Assembly: GCA_016647705.1 (NCBI GenBank)
Contig: CM028336.1
Span: forward strand, 1,240,001 to 1,304,000
DNA from: Eucommia ulmoides
Lineage: Eukaryota; Streptophyta; Magnoliopsida; Garryales; Eucommiaceae
Direction of reading: 5' to 3'
DNA: 64,000 nt
The notes under the pieces are model-generated. The model searched no databases. It saw only the letters and a list, made by a program, of their open reading frames with translations, and was not told the DNA's origin. A program made the position numbers and the translations under genes. Within the stretch, counting starts at the first letter, position 1, and each line of letters begins with the position of its first letter. Shown piece by piece: positions 21,801-33,663 of the stretch.

Positions 21801-24800
21801 GTAGCTAGGTAATCCACTCCTAATAGAGTATAAATCTCATTAAGAGTTAATAAAAACTCAACCTTCTATTGCTTCAGGATATCATACTTCGATCAACACA
21901 TGTATGGAATAGAACTCAAAATTATTATTATAGCATGATTATCCTCATATCACTTTATAAGTTGTTATTACCCTTTGAATTTATTTCTTGGGATTTCTAG
22001 TCTATAGGTTGGGTTTCCCTCACATGTGACTCGTCATTAATCTATGGGCTTGAGTCCCATTCCTTTCGAGGTTTTGCAAAACTTTTCTCGAACTAATCCT
22101 TTCATCAAAGGATCAGCCAAGTTATCATTAGACTGTACATGATTTACTCTTACAGCTCGAGTCAAGATATATTCTTTAATGGTGCTGTGTTTGCGACGTA
22201 TTTGTCGCATTTTTCTTTTATAATAACGGTTCTGAATTTTTGAAATAGCCGCGGTACCATTGCAATAGATCAAGACGGTTGCAATCGGTCTCTCCCATAA
22301 AGGGGTATCGGAAAAGTAGACTCGTTAACCACTTTGCTTCCTCACTAGTCGATGCTAGTGCAATCATCTCAGACTTCATAGTAAATTGAGCCAAAATAGT
22401 CCGTTTCTTAAATTTTCAAGAAACAGCTCCACCAGCTATGCTAAATATATATCCGCTAGTTGCCTTGGAGTTATCTAAAAGGGTGTTCCAATCAGCATCG
22501 CTATATCCTTCTAGAACAGTGAAATTTGTTTGATAGTGCAATCCAAGGCTCATAGTTTTTTTTATGTATCTCATGACCCTTTCAATAGCATGCCAATGCT
22601 CAATACTAGGTTTGTTTGTAAACCTGCATAGTAATCCCACAGCATAAGCTATGTCAGGCCTAGTGCAATCAGTGGCATATCGTAGACTTCGTTCCACAAA
22701 ATGTGGATACCCCTTGGGCACACTCCAAGTATCCTACTCATCCTCAATTATACTCTTTTAGACCATTTCTCCCAAGCAGTGTGGGATAAAGGGAAAAAAG
22801 AGAAAACTTTGACACTTATTTTATTTCTCATTTAAATAATTAAAAATTCATTTTGCTTCAACAAGTAAACGTTAAAATCATGGGTTGGCCAATATTATTG
22901 ATCTCTCATTAGTGACGGTCGGTGGAGACGCCGGAGGTTCGGAGATATATCATAGAATGGAAATGGCCGGCGGCGAGAAGGCAAACGGGACCGGAATAAT
23001 GGACGGGAGTCCTGTTTTTTTCGATGAAAATAGCAACGTCGTTGGTGTTGGCGGCAGCGGTCATATTAAAAGCCAGAAGTCCGGTGAAGAAGTACGGAAT
23101 AGGGGGTTAAACTATAAATAAATAAATAAATATAATATAATAAAAATAAAGGTTAATCACGGTTATGGTTCCAAAATCAAAACTGTTTCGATTTTTAATT
23201 TCAAAATCAAAATCGTAATCAAAACTTTTTAATTGATCTGAAAATCAAACCATTCAGTTCAGTTTCGTTTGGTTATCCGTCGTTGAGTTGCCATAAAAGG
23301 GGCTAAATCTCTCTCCTCTCTCTCTCTAAAATCAATGCATGCATGCATTGCAGGAATATCATGGGATACAGACGTTGATATTGGCCTACCAATCACTGGG
23401 GATAGTGTACGGAGACATCGGAACCTCCCCACTGTATGTCTTCTCCTCCATTAAAATCTCAAACCCTAAAGACGAAGACCTTCTGGGCATCCTCAGCCTC
23501 ATTTTCTGGACACTGACCTCCATCGCCCTCATTAAATACGTCTTCATCGTACTCCGGGCCGACGACCACGGCGAGGGCGGCACCTTCGCCCTCTACTCCT
23601 TCCTCTGCCGGCACATCGATTTCCGGAGCAAGCTCACGATACAGAACTCCAGGTTGGAGTCGGATTCCGACATGAAGTATTACACGCGCCGCCGTAATGG
23701 TGGTCTGAAGAACAGGACGAAGGGGTTTATAGAGGGGAGTTTGGCGGCGCAGATGGTGTTGACGTTTGTGGTTTTGCTTGGGACTTGCATGGTGATTGGG
23801 GATGGTGCTCTCACTCCTGCTACAAGTGGTGAGTTATTTTATTTATTTATTTATTTTTATTTATTTTTTAATTATTATTATTATTATTATTATTATTCTC
23901 TAATTTATCTTTTTATTTTTAAAAATAGAATTAAAATAGAAATATGAGAATAATATTTTTTGTTTTTGTGATTTTTTGCTAAAAAAATAATAAAATATAA
24001 CATAAACAAAAATTTAGAAACAGAATATTTTTTTAGTGATTTCTTTTTTATTTTCTGTTCAATGAAATAACAAAATTAAAAATATGAGAATAAAAGAAAT
24101 AGTTATATTATTTTCTTTCAATAGATTTGTTCTATAATAGTATGGGACTAATTTTATTTTATTTTAAATTTAGTTTTATATTTAAATTAACGAAATATTT
24201 TTAAACATAGATATAATTAAAATTTTCATTTATTTTTCAGAAGGAATAAATAAAATTGTCCTTCTATTTTAATTTTAATTATTTTTTAACAATATTTATG
24301 ATAAAAAAAAAATTAAATCAATATTAAGATAAATGGACAATTTCGTCTATTTTATCAAAAAATTAGATAAAAAATTTAATTAAGTATATTCTGTTAATTT
24401 AAATGGAAAAAAATAGTTTCTCACTTTATTTAAAGTGGAAGCAGATAAAGTGTAACTTTTTGAAGTGAAGAGGATAAAGTAATAATTAGACAAAGTAGAG
24501 AAAGCTAAAAAACAATTTACCAAAAAAAAACACAAAGGTGGTGTTTGGTTAGTGTTTCTGTTTTTACTTCTAATAGATTGGGATGGGATTGAATTATGTT
24601 TTCATTCTAAAATATTCAAAAAATAGAAACATGTGTAGTACATAACGACTATTGTCGTGAAAATGTTTCTTTTAAATTACGAGAATAGAAATAAGAAACA
24701 TAACATTTGTGGTTTTTTTTTCTTCGAATATGTGGTGGTCAACGGGATGGTAATGTGAATAATTTTGTGGGAGTGAATATGAATCAACATTTTTTTTTCA

Positions 24801-27587
24801 AGATTTTTAATAAATTCAAGAAATAGTCCCAAATTACTCCCAAATTTTTTAAAATAGAAGAATGTTTACCAAATGCGTTTTGTACATTGATCTCAAAATT
24901 TTGGGAGCAGGAACAGAAATCAAGAAACAGAAACAGTTGATTGAATTTGGGGGTATTGTAGTGTAAATAAATTTATTCAAATAGAATTATATAAATTAAT
25001 TACATATTAATTCTAGTTAACATCTTCATCATTTTTTTTTTTCAGTTTTATCTGCCCTTGTTGGAATTCAATCACTTTCCTCCAAGATAACAGTGGGTAA
25101 GTTTTTTTTTTCTTTCTAAATTACATTCAATCCAAACAGGGCCTTAAATAAATAAATTATAAGGATAATTAGAGATTAGTCCCAAATAGCGGGTGTAATT
25201 TGATATTAGTCCCATTTACAACATAATTTTTGCTCTCTTAAATTTGTTTTTACTGGCGTATTAGTCCCGCATGTGTTCATGTCTGCGTAATATTAGTTAC
25301 ATGCACTTGTGTAATATTAGTTACATCAGTAGGGATAGTCATGGGTCAGGCTGGGTTTTGACTAGGGTATTACACAAAAATATTAGGTCCTAGCTCGGCC
25401 CGGCCCTATGATCGGGTCCTAATTTGATGCCCAAGCCCGGCCCTACAAAAAAAAATTAAACCCAGGCCCGACCCTAGCCCGGCCCTATATATATATATAT
25501 ATATTTAAATTTAAAAACTAAATACTAAAATTATAAAATGGCCCCTCAACCCTCTCTCCATGGAGAGGAATGAAACTAGGGTTTGCTAAATTATCTAGCT
25601 GAAATCGAAAATTACAAAATGGCTCCTCAACTCTTTCTCTATGGATATATATATATTTTTTATATTTTAAAAAAGTTTAGGCCGGGCCAAGCCGGCCCTA
25701 AACAAAAATGATCAAACCCTAGCGCGGCCCTAAAAATGAATGGGCCTTAGTCTTTAGGCCCTAGCCCGGCCTATGGCCTCAAACACTAAGCCCAAGCCCT
25801 AAAAAAATAGGGCCGGGTTGGGCGGGCCGATCGGGCCTCTGGGCCCATGACCATCTCTAGTTACATGTTACATTTATTTGTGTAATATTTGTTACATCTA
25901 ACAAATATTTTACATACAAGTTAGATATATATAACTGCGAGAGCGCAAAACGTGTATTAGGTCTTCTGTCTGTTTTTTTTAATGCACGAGACTAATTACG
26001 TATGTGATTTTTTTTAATCAGCACATGTGGTTGTGATGGGGGTGATATTGCTATTGGCACTCTTCATATTCCAGCAGTGTGGAACAAGCAAAGTCAGCTT
26101 CTCCTTCTCCCCAATTATGTTGCTCTGGTTTTCAACAAATGTTGCCATTGGATTCTACAATATTTTCACATACTACCCCTCTATTTTCAAAGGCTTTTCA
26201 CCTCACTACATTATCCTCTTTTTTTCTCGAAACGGAAAAACCGCTTGGGAGCTCCTCGGCGCCGCTTTCTTGTGCGTTACAGGTATGTGTATATATATAT
26301 ATGTAACGGCGGATCCTGAAAATTGGTTTGGATTTTTTTAGGGACTTTATTAGATATTTTTATAGTTCGGGGGGAGTTAGTGTAAAATTTTAAACAATTG
26401 AACAGGAGCCGAAGCCATGTTTGCTGATCTAGGTCACTTCAGCAAGAGATCAATCCAGGTAAACTAAGGCCTCGTTTGGTTACTGTTTCTGTTCTCTGAT
26501 TCTGTTCTCGCTTCTAAAATTTTGAGATTAATATGCAAAAACGTGTTTGGTAAACACGTTTTTGTTATCAAAATTTTGGGAGTAATTACTGGATTTCTTA
26601 AGAATCTGAAATAAAAAAATGTTGATTATTATTTACTCCCACGAAACTATTCTCACTACTACCGTAATCATCCCACTTTAGTTCAAATCAATAATTTTAT
26701 TACAATTTCGGACGAGAAACAATCCACAATTGTGCATCCAAACTATTTTTAAAGGGACGATATGGGCATTTACAATCTACTTCTTTTTCCCCTACAATTT
26801 TCTTAAAAAAAACATGCGCACACGCGCGTGAGCTTGTGCGCGTGTGGTCACACACACACATATAAATATATGTATGTATGTATATGTTGTGTAAACTTTC
26901 TGAGTATTTGGGGGGAAGGAGATTGAGAGGGAAGGAGGAGACTTAAATTCTAACAAAACCTAGGAAAAATAGTCAGATGTATGGTAGTTGTCTGTTTTTC
27001 GTCAAAAATTGTAAGAAGGACAATAAGTTGGACTATAGTGGGATGATTAAGAAACTTTAAGGTGCTATATGTTCAAATTAAAATTTTGAGGAGCAAAGAG
27101 ATTTTTTTTTTTTTGTTAAATTCATAGGGTACAAAACGAGAATAAATCTGTCAATGGAAACATACGATTTGAGATTGCTTGGTAAGCGTCCCTTATTAAA
27201 ATTTTGTGCAGTTGGCTTTCTCTACATTCGTTTATCCGGCGCTGATAATCACCTACGCCGGCGAAGCGGCATACCTGATTAAACATCCCGACGATCTCGG
27301 AAACGCCTTCTACGCCTCCATACCTCGTCCTGTGTATTGGCCGATGTTCGTGATATCTACGCTCGCCGCCATAGTAGCCAGCCAATCCATGATCTCCGCC
27401 AGTTTCTCCATCGTCCGACAGTCGTTGGCACTCGGCTGCTTTCCACGTGTCAACATGCGGCATACCTCGTCGAAGCACGAGGGCCAGGTTTACTCGCCGG
27501 AGATAAATTATACCCTCATGGTTATATGTATTGCCATTGTCCTTGGATTCAAGGAGGGTGTTGAAATTGGAAATGCTTATGGTAAAC

Positions 27588-27625
<38 letters not shown>

Positions 27626-27864
27626 AAGGGGTTTTGACACTTTGTACCCCTGAAGTTCGCCAAAATTTTCACTTCGGTCTCCATAGTTTTAATTGAATAT
27701 ATAACACCTTATAATTTCGTAATCATCCCACTACAATCCAGTCCAGGTTATTATCCCCATAATAATTTTGGACGGAAAACAAACCCCTATCATGCACCTG
27801 ATTATTTTTAAGAGTTTTTACATAAAATTCGAGCCTCCTCCTACCCTTTCATTTTCCTTCCCGT

Positions 27865-27926
<62 letters not shown>

Positions 27927-30031
27927 AGACATTAACTAAATTAAATCTATCAATGTTAATTAAATATAAAATTAATTTACACATACCCAATGGTACAACA
28001 CTACAATAAAGTAGATTCATCTCGTAGTGAAAAAAAATTATGTTTTTTTTGGGACGAACTGTGACGATAAAATTTATAAAAGACATATAGTCTAGGTTAA
28101 AATATTTTATGTGATTATACATAATATTTATCTCATATTTTTTCAAAAGATGTAATAAAAAATTATTAGATTTTATCACATTAACTAATTGAAGTGAGTT
28201 AATAAATATTAAAAAAAAATTAGCGCCTACAAATAAAACCGGAAAAAAATTGCTTTTATAAATATGACAAAAAAAAATTAAAAATCCAAAATTAGAGATT
28301 TTTTTTTTTTTTAAATAATTGTTTTAATTTAATTAATTTTTTTTTAAATATCTTACTAAAATTTGATAACATTAAACCTGACTGACTGAGAGAATGACCC
28401 TCGAACTATCTTTATGGTGTAAACGGATTCATATAACCGACCCTACTTAAGTGGGACGAAGACTTAATTTTTTGTTGTTATCTTACTTAAGTGGGACGAA
28501 GACTTAGCTTATCTTTATTTTGGCTGATTTTTTTTTATTTTTTATTTATTTATTTTTTTTTTTATGGATTTTTGCAGGGGTGGTTGTTGTCTGGGTGATG
28601 ATTATTACAACATGCCTTATTACACTCGTAATGTTAGTGATTTGGGACACAAATCTCCTCTTAATCTTCTGTTTTTTCTTACCATTCGTCTTCATCGAAG
28701 GTATTTACATGACCTCTTTATTAAACAAAATCCCTCAAGGTGGCTGGGTTCCCTTCGCCATCTCCGCCCTCTTCCTGGTTGTCATGCTCTCCTGGACCTA
28801 CGGCCGGAGCAAAAAGACAACCTACGAGGCGGAGCGGAAAATGAGCGTCTCTGAACTAGATCAGGTTCTCAATACTACAAAATTCACTTTTAAAACTACT
28901 AAATCGAACACATTACGTAAATTAAAAGGTGTCCCATAAAAGAGAGTTCTTTACATATTTAGAACTCAAAAGATGGCAAAATACCTGACTAGGATTGAGT
29001 TTAATTTTAATCTTATTTTAGGGCTAAGCCGCCCTAGAACGGCCGGATTCAAAGTTTTCATTTTTTTTGTTAAAAATCGGCTCTGCAACGGCCGGTTTGA
29101 GGATTGGGGTCGCCACATTGGCAGTCCCTGCAACCGGTAAAAATTGAAAACTTTAAATCTGACTATCCCACAGCAAGTTAGTCCTAAAATTGAATTAAAG
29201 TTGAACTCAACCCTAATTAGATATTTTGGTATCTTTTGAGCTCTAACCATGCAAAGAACTCCATAAAAGAATGTATCATTAATTTAGAAGGACAATTATT
29301 ATGTCATATTAGTTTATATTATTTGGATAATTTTTTATTTTTTATTATATATATTTTTTAAAATATGTCTTATTAAATAAATATTATTACAACATGCGGA
29401 TGTTTATAAAAAAAAAAAAAAAAAAAAAACTTTATGAGCGGGTGTATAATTTAAAAAAAAAAAATGATGTTCTAATATTTAGTTTATGTTGTAGTGTTTG
29501 TCCCATCGCTCCGTTTATCGGACACCCGGAATTTGCTTCTTCTGCACCGATCTCGTCAACGGGATTCCGCCGATTGTCCGGCACTACATCCAGCACACGA
29601 ACTCCGTCCGGGAGATCATGGTGGTCGTCACCATTCGGACGTTGCCTATCACCACCGTGATGCCGGAGGAGAGGTTGGTGGTGGGGAAGCTGGCCGGAGT
29701 CGAAGGGGTGTACCGGTGTTTGGTTCAGTTTGGGTACATGGATTCGCCGAGTCTTGAAACCGACGATTTCGTGGCGTCGGTGGTGAGTCGGCTCCGGGAG
29801 GAAGCGGCGGCGGAAGAGGAGAAGGTGAAATTGGAGGCGGCGATGGAGAAAGGGGCGGTGTTCGTGACGGGAAGGATCATTCTGAAGGCTAACCGGAGTA
29901 ATGGGAGGATTGGTCGGTTCACCATAAATTATCTGTACAGATTCTTTCAGAAGAACAGCCGGTCGGCGATATCGCCGCTAAAAGTTCCACCGGGAAAGAC
30001 TCTGCAAGTGGGGATGTTGTATGAGATTTAG
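17688..30031 (+). CDS. HAK/KUP/KT potassium transporter, 8 exons, 746 aa
   Basis: A multi-pass membrane protein for K+ uptake by the HAK/KUP/KT family (generally H+-coupled, plasma membrane or vacuole). Exons by frame and GT-AG sites: 17688-17894, 23354-23828, 25046-25096, 26022-26282, 26406-26458, 27212-27581, 28578-28864 and 29495-30031. Phases agree throughout (2241 nt with stop). Family signatures are [14 protein letters not shown] (about residues 85-98, first membrane helix), [59 protein letters not shown] and, in the cytosolic tail, [20 protein letters not shown]. It ends LQVGMLYEI, the family's usual end. Length is normal. ATG 17688 is used; ATG 17694 (AAAATGGCC) is equally likely. Intron 1 is 5.46 kb and full of transposons. 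The exon 7/8 joint is the least certain. Subgroup not assigned; it resembles HAK5-type (cluster I) or a close cluster. Confidence 0.9.
19010..19163 (+). repeat. dispersed repeat copy in transporter intron 1
   Basis: Matches the tail of the 640-990 repeat: ATCGGCCTGATGCATTCAG, then TTTTGGTTGATAAGG. A MITE (19165-19663) starts within a few bases of its end. Confidence 0.55.
19165..19663. mobile_element. MITE with GC-rich core, GTTAGTGTT ends
   Basis: The left end is GGGCCCGTTTCGTTAGTGTT; the right end read inverted is GGTGGCGTTTGGTTAGTGTT. It is flanked by GAA on both sides. The arms are AT-rich, but the core at about 19375-19465 is strongly GC-rich (CCGGCGACCG-type). Related copies are at 31355-31883 and, inverted, 43793-44345. 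The 151-codon frame through it is not a gene. Confidence 0.65.
19670..20050. mobile_element. partial MITE related to the one at 9049-9660
   Basis: It shares GTTCACCCCTGTAACA, the GGAGGGAAGG core and the right-arm motifs (TTTAAACTGAAACG, GTCTAAAATATA). The left arm is not clear. Confidence 0.45.
20231..20550 (+). pseudogene. host gene fragment; start resembles CDF-type Dof factor
   Basis: The frame at 20231 gives [20 protein letters not shown], then a stop soon after. The DPAIxLFGKTI-type start is the conserved N-terminus of plant cycling Dof factors (CDF). The upstream CT-rich stretch looks like a 5' leader. A second frame downstream ([18 protein letters not shown]) is low-complexity acidic and may continue the same source after a frame change. 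No Dof zinc finger is present within the window's intron. It is most likely a fragment moved into transporter intron 1. I am unsure of the source beyond the first 20 residues. Confidence 0.35.
21103..22863 (-). mobile_element. Ty1/Copia remnant in transporter intron 1
   Basis: The left LTR is at about 21103-21482 (TGTTGGAAG ... CTTCAACA in plus reading). A purine tract next to it (TTCAAGTAGGGGAT on the minus strand) makes it the 3' LTR. Part of a second LTR lies at about 22690-22863. Between them, minus-strand remnants show [20 protein letters not shown] and GYSDADW (end of RT and start of RNase H, Copia type, at 22416-22721) and [10 protein letters not shown] (end of pol, 22037-22273). Flanking AGAAA and AGTAA are a near match for a 5-bp duplication. 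The interior is far shorter than a whole element. It is old and broken in several places. Confidence 0.8.
22864..23121 (+). pseudogene. duplicated, truncated copy of transporter exon 1
   Basis: The start codon at 22961 gives [19 protein letters not shown], clearly paralogous to [19 protein letters not shown] of exon 1 at 17688. The homology also covers upstream DNA (GTTAAAATCATGGGTTGG at 17452 and 22869). It stops after GAAGTACGGAAT, so the last third of exon 1, with its splice donor, is absent. The frame ends at a stop soon after, at 23121. It cannot join exon 2 in phase. It is probably a relic of a local 5'-end duplication. Confidence 0.8.
23829..25045. other. transporter intron 2, with a MITE remnant
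   Basis: AT-rich intron. About 24538-24925 holds a copy of the GTTTGGTTAGTGTTTCTG family, including the palindromic TCAAAATTTTGGGAG and CAAATGCGTTTTG blocks. Confidence 0.5.
25327..25858. mobile_element. hAT-like non-autonomous element, 8-bp TSD
   Basis: A 532-bp insertion in transporter intron 3, flanked by identical AGTTACAT at 25319-25326 and 25859-25866. The left end contains AGGGATAGTCATGGG; the right end read inverted is AGAGATGGTCATGGG. The 8-bp duplication and short TIRs fit hAT. The interior is rich in GGCCCGGCC-type blocks and has no transposase. Confidence 0.75.
26465..27115. mobile_element. MITE copies in transporter intron 5
   Basis: Starts with GGCCTCGTTTGGTTACTGTT (same family as 10459), then a second element at about 26670-27110. 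The arms of the second one (ATCATCCCACTTTAGTTC at left, GAACATATAGCACC-type at right when inverted) form long imperfect inverted repeats. A half copy of the second family is at about 27640-27840 in intron 6. Confidence 0.45.
27582..28577. other. transporter intron 6
   Basis: Contains (CT)n directly after the donor (27590-27622), a half MITE (about 27640-27840), a long (AT)n at 27868-27921, and a short direct repeat, ACTTAAGTGGGACGAAGACT, near 28445 and 28485. Confidence 0.5.
28944..29261. mobile_element. Mutator-like MITE, perfect 9-bp TSD
   Basis: A 318-bp insertion in transporter intron 7. The left end is GAGTTCTTTACATATTTAGA; the right end read inverted is GAGTTCTTTGCATGGTTAGA. The inverted repeats extend about 85 bp. 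It is flanked by identical CATAAAAGA at 28935-28943 and 29262-29270. Long TIRs plus a 9-bp duplication of non-palindromic sequence are a strong Mutator-type signature. Its left end lies only about 80 bp after the exon 7 donor. Confidence 0.85.
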
Positions 30032-30126
30032 AATTCAAATTAATGAAGGATTTGGTTTGGATTAATTTGCTTGTAAGATGAGACATGCTTTGGTCTCAAT
30101 AACGAAAGAGATTATTAATATTGTTA

Positions 30127-30157
<31 letters not shown>

Positions 30158-30159
30158 TA

Positions 30160-31350
30160 TATAAATAAAAAGGTTTTTTAATGTTTAGCCAAATTTCACA
30201 CTCTCTCTACTCAATAAGCGTTTTAACCAAAAATGTTATTTTTTAATCCCCTTAGTATTTAGTTCTTTGACAGTTAAAAATAACAGTGAAGAAACAATCA
30301 TACCTTTGTATTTATATGTTATATGAAATCCTAACCCTAAACAACCAGTCTCCTTCTCTCTCGTGTCACATGTTACTCTTTCCCTCTCTATTCCTATCTT
30401 TAGGTGCCGACAACCTCTAATTTCATGGTGAGCTCGTTTGTTGTCCCTCGCGTTATTGGCTCCAACGCCATTGATCTCTCCAGGAACTCACGTACCGGAG
30501 CTCCGTTTTCAGTTCGAATTTCCTCCCAAGTCCGGCGTTGACGCTGGGGCTTGACGGTGGCCACCGCTGTCGTCCACAACTTGCTAGTCCACCGCCGTTG
30601 TCCATAGTCCACAGGTCCACCACCACCGTCCACAACCCGCTAGACCACCGCAGTCGTCCACAACCCGCTCCTCCTCCTCTCTCTCGCATTCCATGTCCAG
30701 ATCTGGGCTAGTGGTGAAGTTTTCCTAATTAGGTGAAATTTGATTTGAAAATTTAGGGATGGTGAATGTTTTGTTTTGTTTTGTTTTATTTTTTCCAGAT
30801 CTTAGGGTTGAATGTTCTGAATTTCATTCCGAATCTTGTTTTTAGTAATGTTCATTCCAGATCGATCTCGTTTTTATGAATGTTCATACTGTTCTGTGTT
30901 GATTTTGGTTCATCTTTGTCGCAAACCCAGTTCAGTAAGTTTTCGATCTGAAATTTTTTGGATCTGGGACAATTGTCATCATGGTCAATGTTCACAACGA
31001 ACCTCTTGTTTGATTGTTTTGTGTTTGTGTTTATGTTTGTGAATGTTTAATTCATGATTGTTTTTTTTAATGTTCATGTAGTGAAATGTTCTCACAGGTT
31101 TGTTTTTCGATTCTTTGGTGATCTTTGGGTTTTTGTCCATGTTTTTATTTGGTTTTGTGATTTTTTTTTTTTTTTTTTTAAAATTATTGAATGTTCATTG
31201 TTTGATTTTAGTGTTGCGGTAATGATTTTGGGAGAATTTGGTTTATTGATTGTGATTGTTCATGTTTGATTGTTTCGTTTATGTGAATGTTCATATCGGC
31301 GTATTTTAATGAATGTTCATTTTGGTGTGTTTTGGTGTTTTTGTGAAATA
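30160..31350. repeat. GAATGTTCAT-rich repeat region
   Basis: The 10-mer GAATGTTCAT or close variants recur many times between about 30750 and 31330, and again sparsely at 32290-32490. Upstream, 30400-30690 is GC-rich with imperfect CCACCGTTGTCCACAA-type repeats. A short frame from 30425 (MVSSFVVPRVIGSNAIDLSR...) is not recognised. It could be a transposon carrying a gene fragment. No ends were found. Confidence 0.35.
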
Positions 31351-31354
31351 TATT

Positions 31355-31883
31355 TAATGTGTTTTGGTGAGTGTTCCCAACCAAACCCAACCCAACAAAA
31401 AAATTCTGAGTTTGATTTTTGAGAATGCGTTTGACAAATACAAAACTCAACCCAACCCAACCTAACCCAAAAAATAGGAATTGATTCTCAAAATCTTAAG
31501 GAAATGAGAAACAAAAAAAACTTTTTTTTTTTTTTGCCCAAAAAATTCAACTCAAAGTTCTCAACTCCGGCTACCGTCCGACGACCACCCGCCGCTGGTC
31601 ACCGTCCACCGCCGCCATCCGTCCACCGTCCGAACACCACCGCTGTCGTCGGCGATCCGGCCACCGTCAAACACCACCGCCGCCAACCGCCACCAAACAC
31701 TAAAAAAAAAATTCAAAAAAAAAAAATAGTTTTAGGATAAAATCGTTTCCAAACATATTATGTTCTCAGCACAAAATAAAAATTGTCGTTACCAAACGCA
31801 ATTCTGTTCCCAAAATTCTTAACCCAACCTAACCCATTCCAGTTGGGTTCAGAAAAGTGGGAACACTAATCAAATGCCACCTA
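31355..31883. mobile_element. MITE with GC-rich core, second copy
   Basis: Same family as 19165-19663. Shared blocks are GTTCTCAGCACAAAATAAAA and ATTGTCGTTACCAAACGCAA; the right end inverted is GGTGGCATTTGATTAGTGTT. The core at 31565-31690 is rich in CCACCGCCG-type triplets. Confidence 0.6.
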
Positions 31884-32196
31884 AGGTACCACTAATTAAA
31901 TATTTAAAAATAACAAAATAAAAATGTGAATATTCATGTTTTACTATATTTTACAGAATGATAGTTTACGTAAATTATGAAAAAATAATGGTCAAAGAAT
32001 AGAGGATTATTTTTTAAAAATATTCGAGGACTAAAATTTTTATTATAGTAGTTGGGAATCTATTTTATTTCTCTTGAGGACTAAACAATAAATTTTCCAT
32101 AAAAAAATTAAGAAAAATTATTATTTAGTCGTTAAAATTATATAAAAAAAAAAAATCTTTAACTCAAATAATTAAATTTATAGTCCTTAAGGAGAC

Positions 32197-32231
<35 letters not shown>

Positions 32232-32986
32232 CAACAAATGTCCTCCCTATTTATTTTTATTTACTAATTTTGCCATTAAAATTTCTATGTGAATGTTCAC
32301 TCAGTATTTTAGAATAAATATTTCAGTACACTCAATATTTCAATCAACAATAGTTGACATTTTCTGTGTAAATATTTACTCAATATTTCATAACAAATAT
32401 TCAATGCACTCAATTCCATATTCATTCAATGTTCAATCAAATCACTCAAAAAATTTCAGAACAATATTTCACTCACTAATAGTTTACACATTTGTGTCAA
32501 TGTATATTGATTTGAGGAGAATAAATGGTTGAGATAAGTTAATAAAATAATTAGTAGAGAAAAATCCTACCTAAAAATTTCACTGACGGTTGAGTTTAAT
32601 TATACTATGTACCCTTTAAATTGCATATAGGTAATTTATCAGTCAATTTTTTTGTTATTTATTATTTTTTACACTTACAAATTTAAAAATCAATATACAC
32701 AGTGTCTTTACGCATTGGGAATCCCTATATATAATAAACTGCAATGATATTTTTAAAAATGTTTTTTCATGTTGGATTGATTTATGGAGAATTGATGGAT
32801 GACATCGAACTATGAATATTTTGGAAAAAAAATTACTGCCTAAAAATTTAATACTCCACTTCCAAAACAGTCAAATTAAATTATATTTTGTATTCTTTTA
32901 GTTTCATATATATATATATATATTTTATTAGATATTTTTTATTATTTTTAATATTTACGAATTTGAAAATCAATACAGTCCTTTTA
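31884..32986. other. AT-rich intergenic stretch
   Basis: An A run at 32201-32228 and ATATTTCA-type near-repeats around 32290-32480. No gene was recognised. Confidence 0.45.
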
Positions 32987-33433
32987 GGTGGCGATTGGTA
33001 CGCGGGATTCGAGATGGGATTGAAATGGCCATGAGAATAGTCATTCCATTCCTAATTTCTTATATTTGGTACATAAAATTTAATCTCATTTCCGTTATCA
33101 AACATTCTCTAATACCACAAAACATGAAATTAACCAATACCAAGATAAATTTGGTTTTGGTTAATCCCAATTACATGGGACTAGGGTTTAATTAATAATC
33201 AGTCAAAAAACGAGACCAAATAAGAAACAAATATTTGAATTAGAATGAAATTTAATTAAACTAACTATTATACCGTTTGAAAATTCAATTAAATTATTAT
33301 TTTACCCTTTGATGTCATTCTAATACCACGCCTAATCATTTTCGTTACCAAACATAGAAATGGTAATAAATATTCTATTATTATATTAATTTCAATTTTA
33401 TTGTCATTTCATTCCAGTGTACCAAACGCAATA
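32987..33433. mobile_element. Harbinger/Tourist-like MITE, TSD TTA
   Basis: The left end is GGTGGCGATTGGTACGCGGG; the right end inverted is TATTGCGTTTGGTACACTGG. It is flanked by TTA at 32984-32986 and 33434-33436. Its right end lies about 230 bp before the TH1 gene start codon, so it may sit in that gene's promoter. Confidence 0.55.
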
Positions 33434-33663
33434 TTAGTTGCCGGAAATTTTTAAATTTCTAAAAATTTTAAAAAGTTTCTATGGCATTTCTAGAAATTTT
33501 AAAAATGTTAGGGGCTCAAGTGAAATATATAAGGTGCTCATATCTACGAACCAGTCAGATCAGAGTCACTGTGCACATCGTCCGAGGGGTGCGGATTCCA
33601 CAGATCTCCCTCATCCTCTCCGGCTCTGCTCCGGCGATTCCCTTGTATCATTTTCCCGATTAA

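Noticed and set aside
22885-23121. Downstream exon 1 copy as the true start of the transporter
   Set aside because: It lacks the 3' part and a donor in the right phase; the exon at 17688 has both and joins exon 2 in phase.
27122-27640. 172-codon minus-strand frame
   Set aside because: Shadow of transporter exon 6 and the (CT)n run after its donor.
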